Assembly: GCF_025148125.1 (NCBI RefSeq)
Contig: NZ_CP102267.1
Coordinates: 2,800,501-2,864,500, forward strand
Direction of reading: 5' to 3'
Length of the DNA stretch: 64,000 bases
Origin: Blautia wexlerae DSM 19850
GTDB taxonomy: Bacteria > Bacillota > Clostridia > Lachnospirales > Lachnospiraceae
The translations under genes were made by a program, and so were the position numbers. Below, one piece after another: positions 61,082 through 64,000 of the stretch. The stretch's first letter is position 1. Each line of letters begins with the position of its first letter. The notes below the pieces were generated by a model, which worked only from the letters and a program-made list of their open reading frames with translations, ran no database searches and was not told the DNA's origin.

Positions 61082-62371
61082 TCACCTGCTTTCTGTTCTC
61101 GGTTTTCTGTTTTTCTCCGTCTGTTCTTCTTCCTGTCTCTGGATCTGCTCTGCCAGACGCATCTTTTCTTCCATCTCCTGGGACTGCTGTTCGATCCGGA
61201 TACAAATGCGGATATCCTTTCGAAGCGGCTTCAGTTCTTCGGTGATCTGACCGATCCTGACACTGTCCGGTTCGCTCCGGTAGAGCCGCTTCCGCTCTTT
61301 CGTGAGTGCCTGTACCCTCTCTTCCAACGATGTGCGGTAGGCGAGTAGCTCTTCACGGCTAGTAATCTGATGCTTCTGTAGAAATTCCATCTGCTCGATC
61401 CTGGCATCCAGTTTTCGGATGTCTGCCCGGAGCACCGGGGAAATCCTTTTCGGCTTCTGCTTTAGTGCACCCATCTGGTACAGATAGGAATAGTACAGGG
61501 CCTGTATCCCTTTTAACTTCTTTTTCGGGAATCTGGAATCTCCTTCTTTTCCAGCAGGTATCCTGCTCTTGGGCTGCAAGATCCACTGCCGGATGCTCTC
61601 TTCCGAGTAATGCTTCCCAAGGCTCCGCAGACGGATATACCGTTCCATCCCCGGTGCTTTTAATGCAATGTACTTCCGGTTCAGCTTCCACTGGTATCCC
61701 CTCTGCTTCATCTGTTCCAGAAACTGTTTCCATGTGAAGCTCTCTGCCACAGCATCCCGGATGTCCAGACGGATCGAGGTTCTCCAGGTCGGCTTTCCGT
61801 CCTGTTCTGCCATCCACTGTGCATAGGATTTCCCTTTGCCGTTTTTCGGTTCGATGACAGATAAGCCGTATTTCAGGCATAAGGCATCCGAAGCTTTCCG
61901 CACATCCTCATAGTAACTCCTGCTGTTGCTGTGGTACTTTTTCCCATCTTCCATGCTCACGGAATTAAACACGATGTGGTTGTGGTAATGCTCCGTATTC
62001 AGATGGGTGGTGATGACTGCTTCGTATTTTCCCTGAAGGAGCCTTTCTGCCATTTCCATGCCGATCTGGTGAGCAAGCTCCGGGGTGACTTCCCCTTTGA
62101 CAAAGCTCTGCACCAGATGGTACCCCTGTACTCCGTCCATCTTGTGGTATCGTTTCTTCGTAGCTACCATATCTTGATAGGCAGTCTCACAGACGCAGCC
62201 GATGGCATCCTCAAAAACGGAACGCTCCGTCTTGTCCCGATTCATGGCGTAATCGATGGCTTCTTCCAGAGAGCCGGCACTCTGCCCTTTCTTGGTGGTC
62301 TTATCCTTGTTTCGGATGTACGTGATGGAATTGTCCAGACGGCTGACCGGGATGATACTGGTGTATGCCAT
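61082..62371 (-). CDS. MobA/VirD2-type relaxase of the ICE
   Basis: The 429-residue protein has the HUH domain (residues 1-200): YHLVQSFVKGEVTPELAHQI and the metal triad in ITTHLNTEHYHNHIVFNSVS (H123, H128/H130, H132). The C-terminal 130 residues are a charged coiled coil. It is of the same broad class as the relaxase at 4079 but clearly divergent. It is intact, 3 bases after mobC. Confidence 0.92.
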   Translation of the reverse strand: MAYTSIIPVSRLDNSITYIRNKDKTTKKGQSAGSLEEAIDYAMNRDKTERSVFEDAIGCVCETAYQDMVATKKRYHKMDGVQGYHLVQSFVKGEVTPELAHQIGMEMAERLLQGKYEAVITTHLNTEHYHNHIVFNSVSMEDGKKYHSNSRSYYEDVRKASDALCLKYGLSVIEPKNGKGKSYAQWMAEQDGKPTWRTSIRLDIRDAVAESFTWKQFLEQMKQRGYQWKLNRKYIALKAPGMERYIRLRSLGKHYSEESIRQWILQPKSRIPAGKEGDSRFPKKKLKGIQALYYSYLYQMGALKQKPKRISPVLRADIRKLDARIEQMEFLQKHQITSREELLAYRTSLEERVQALTKERKRLYRSEPDSVRIGQITEELKPLRKDIRICIRIEQQSQEMEEKMRLAEQIQRQEEEQTEKNRKPRTESR

Positions 62372-62374
62372 CGG

Positions 62375-62683
62375 CTACCATTCCTCTTTGACCAGCCTCC
62401 ATGTCTCTTTCGTCATGCGGAGCATTTCCCGGATACTCTCTTCCCCGGCCATCCCACAGCCGTTGGCTACATGGGCAAGCTGATTGGCGTTGTTGCACAG
62501 ACCGGATATTTTCCGCAAAAGCTCCGTATGATGCTCACAGGGTCTTGCCCGGACTTCGCCACCCATGACAATGGAACGGATGTATTCCTCACGGGACAGG
62601 CCGCTTTTTTCTACCTGCTCTTCCAGAAAACGCAGCTCTTTTGCATTGAGGCGGACTGGTATCACATGGTTCCTTTTTCTCAT
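62375..62683 (-). CDS. MobC-type relaxosome protein of the ICE
   Basis: About 102 residues from ATG 62683 (AGGTGAAGAG upstream). The N-terminal ribbon-helix-helix (HVIPVRLNAKELRFLEEQVE, KSGLSREEYIRSIVMGG) precedes a helix with CNNANQLAHVANG, a MobC hallmark. It helps the relaxase at oriT, which probably lies just upstream, between 62684 and 62810. Confidence 0.9.
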   Translation of the reverse strand: MRKRNHVIPVRLNAKELRFLEEQVEKSGLSREEYIRSIVMGGEVRARPCEHHTELLRKISGLCNNANQLAHVANGCGMAGEESIREMLRMTKETWRLVKEEW

Positions 62684-62721
62684 CTCTTCACCTGCTTTCC
62701 AACGGGTTATTGGTTGCGTCA

Positions 62722-62802
62722 TTACATTTCACGATTTTTCCAGATCAGGAAACCTGCCAGAACGCCGATGGCTACCGCTGCAGCAATGATCTTTTTCTTC
62801 AT
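62722..62802 (-). CDS. 26-residue membrane peptide
   Basis: ATG at 62802 opens a frame MKKKIIAAAVAIGVLAGFLI, then WKNREM and stop: one membrane helix with positive inside residues. It lies between mobC and the DUF3789-type gene, 7 bases after the latter's stop, where Tn1549-like elements have similar tiny membrane genes. The function is unknown. Confidence 0.55.
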   Translation of the reverse strand: MKKKIIAAAVAIGVLAGFLIWKNREM

Positions 62803-62809
62803 ATGGGCC

Positions 62810-63187
62810 TCACCCCCTTTCCGATACCTGGCACAGCTCCATCGGGGCGAACATGATCCCTCTCTTTTCCATCTCTTTTGCGAATTCCAGGAGGTTCCAT
62901 TTTTTCCCATCAATCATAGCAGAATCGGCATCCAGATAGTGGCAGGTGGATACGTTCCGCTCTCCATTTGGGGCATTCTGCACAAGGCTTTCCCCGTCTG
63001 CCAGACGGAACAGTTCCTCTCCCTGGCTGTTTACAAAACAGATGCACACGCCGTGGTCAATGATCTCCTTTGGTTTCATCCGGCACCGCTCCAGTGCCTC
63101 ATCCTCACGTTTTCCAGCTATGAAAAGACACATTGCAAAAACGCCCATTACTCCTCCGGTCATTGTGCCAAGTATAAATCCCAACAT
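62810..63187 (-). CDS. DUF3789-type membrane-anchored protein
   Basis: About 125 residues from ATG 63187 (AAAGGAG upstream); the earlier in-frame start at 63265 is unlikely. The N-terminal MLGFILGTMTGGVMGVFAMC is the DUF3789 helix. The rest is an added soluble domain (KEIIDHGVCICFVNSQGEEL, CHYLDADSAMIDGKKWNLLE) that I do not recognise. Most DUF3789 proteins are only about 40 residues long, so this is an extended form. Confidence 0.7.
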   Translation of the reverse strand: MLGFILGTMTGGVMGVFAMCLFIAGKREDEALERCRMKPKEIIDHGVCICFVNSQGEELFRLADGESLVQNAPNGERNVSTCHYLDADSAMIDGKKWNLLEFAKEMEKRGIMFAPMELCQVSERG

Positions 63188-63329
63188 TTTTTCGTTCTCC
63201 TTTCGTCTGTTTACGGCTCGGTATGGGGGATTGGGGTTCTCCCCAAAGTGCGTTTGGATATCCAAACGCTATGCTTGCAAAACCAGTCGCATCCGGTTTC
63301 GTCCCCTCTGAACCAGTCGTTTTTCTGAA

Positions 63330-63665
63330 TCATTCATTTTCCTTGATTTTGCTCAACCCATCCAGTGTGGTACAGATGATATGGAGTCTGTCAGCCATGC
63401 TGATCTCCGTGTTCATCGTCCCGGTGGTCTCTTTTCCGCAGACAACCACCATCCTGCACCGCCTTAATATCTGGTGGGACATTCTCCGCATGGCCTGCAT
63501 ATCCTCTGCATCCCCGTCATCAAGGAATGGGGAAAAGCTGTACTGCGGGCAGATCGGCACATATCCCAGTTCGTAGATCTTCCGGCAGTACCGCTGTACT
63601 TTGGTCTTTCCTTCTTCTGCAGAACAGCAGACATAAGCAAGTGCCTGTTCCAATACGACCATCTC
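63330..63665 (-). CDS. DUF4406/nucleoside deoxyribosyltransferase-like protein
   Basis: About 110 residues: LAYVCCSAEEGKTKVQRYCR, ELGYVPICPQYSFSPFLDDG, CRMVVVCGKETTGTMNTEIS. The pattern matches small ICE proteins of the DUF4406/DUF7768 kind, related to nucleoside 2-deoxyribosyltransferases. AAAGGAG directly abuts ATG 63665, so the real start may be the TTG at 63656, 9 bases after GGAG. The substrate is unknown. Confidence 0.7.
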   Translation of the reverse strand, partial: EMVVLEQALAYVCCSAEEGKTKVQRYCRKIYELGYVPICPQYSFSPFLDDGDAEDMQAMRRMSHQILRRCRMVVVCGKETTGTMNTEISMADRLHIICTTLDGLSKIKENE

Positions 63666-63781
63666 CTTTCCTGGCCGGACAGGTTTCCTCTGCCCGGCGT
63701 TTTTCCAAAAAGAAACACCCACAAAGCATTCCGCTCTGTGGATGTCTTGTGGACATCTGGATTCTTTTCTTCTCTTTTTCA

Positions 63782-63798
63782 GATGTCTGCCAGACATC
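63782..63798. terminator. Palindrome after the methyltransferase
   Basis: gatgtctg (63782-63789) and cagacatc (63791-63798) are perfect 8-bp arms with a one-base centre, just past the methyltransferase stop. A related stem gatgtc/gacatc lies near 63738-63755. On the minus strand an A-rich rather than T-rich tail follows, so it may be an operator instead. Confidence 0.35.
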
Positions 63799-63801
63799 CG
63801 G

Positions 63802-64000
63802 CTACTGTGGTTCTTTGTTTTCCGCTTCTTCCCCAGCTTCCAGTGCAATGCGGACACGGTCGCTTCCCAGCTTATAATACGCATCGGTCACTTCAATGCC
63901 GACTGCCTGAAACCCCGACTCTGCCGCCGCAAGGATGGTAGTACCAGCTCCGGCAAACGGGTCTAAGATCAGGCCGCCCGGCTCACAGATCTGGATGACA
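63802..64000 (-). CDS. DNA methyltransferase, C-terminal end (5' part beyond window)
   Basis: The frame enters at the right edge and reads QICEPGGLILDPFAGAGTTI, LAAAESGFQAVGIEVTDAYY, KLGSDRVRIALEAGEEAENK and a stop at 63802. DPFAGAGTT is the S-adenosylmethionine motif of N6-adenine/N4-cytosine methyltransferases of the circularly ordered (beta) type, in which it lies C-terminal. Such genes in conjugative elements usually protect from host restriction. Confidence 0.88.
   Translation of the reverse strand, partial: VIQICEPGGLILDPFAGAGTTILAAAESGFQAVGIEVTDAYYKLGSDRVRIALEAGEEAENKEPQ

Noticed and set aside
61931..63328. Long plus-strand open frame of 465 codons
   Set aside because: It lies opposite the relaxase, MobC and DUF3789-type genes, which have clear motifs; its product is rich in Phe, His and Cys with no family pattern, as antisense frames are.

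Overview
The window reads as accessory DNA of a low-to-mid GC Firmicute, most likely a gut Lachnospiraceae (Blautia/Dorea/Ruminococcus type). The reasons are the AAGGAGG-type ribosome sites, the Clostridia-type conjugative genes (Maff2, PrgI, PcfB/DUF3801, DUF4314, YodL, CHAP hydrolase, TTRAP-like), and BlaI/BlaR, VanRS-like and Bce-like resistance modules. No rRNA, tRNA, core biosynthetic gene or CRISPR array was seen. Nearly everything is a mobile element, its cargo, or wreckage of one element inside another.

Layout. 1-3.4 kb: a TnpB gene running off the left edge, a broken IS110 transposase with its left end, a RelB/RelE-type toxin-antitoxin pair and an MmcQ/YjbR gene. 3.7-6.3 kb: a mobilisation unit (MobC, HUH relaxase, lone winged-helix regulator) followed by the 3' end of a tyrosine integrase gene. 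6.27-18.46 kb: a 12.2-kb element with a truncated large serine recombinase at one end and ParA at the other, inserted cleanly in that integrase gene. It carries a VanRS-like two-component system, an export module, a D,D-carboxypeptidase, a CHAP-protein fragment, a 21-residue repeat protein and a YodL protein with an in-frame stop. 18.4-20.7 kb: the middle of the split integrase, an ABC permease fragment and a second, 1.08-kb copy of the relaxase tail plus regulator.

20.7-28.8 kb: a mec-like beta-lactam locus. BlaI and BlaR1 face a PBP2a-like transpeptidase followed by two paralogous secreted proteins. Perfect TACANNTGTA operators stand before blaI, before the PBP and before the paralogue pair. 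The distal paralogue is split by an IS630-type element whose removal restores the reading frame. 29-32.5 kb: conjugative-element scraps, an SLC13-type permease and a cupin/CMD-family cluster with a MerR-style promoter. 32.7-37.5 kb: a Tn554/RIT-like element with three overlapping tyrosine recombinases and a TnpC-like protein.

37.6-64 kb: an integrative conjugative element backbone read on the minus strand: methyltransferase, MobC, relaxase, PcfB, ArdC-like protein, VirD4 coupling protein (interrupted by an amber codon), Maff2, VirB6-like protein, DUF4313, PrgI, VirB4, CHAP/lysozyme hydrolase, sigma-like regulator, DUF3846, DUF4240 and a DinG-like helicase. A six-gene Bce-type antimicrobial-peptide detoxification operon sits inside it (43.4-49.3 kb). 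Several backbone genes carry nonsense or frameshift lesions, so the conjugative element may no longer transfer alone, while the resistance cargo is mostly intact.
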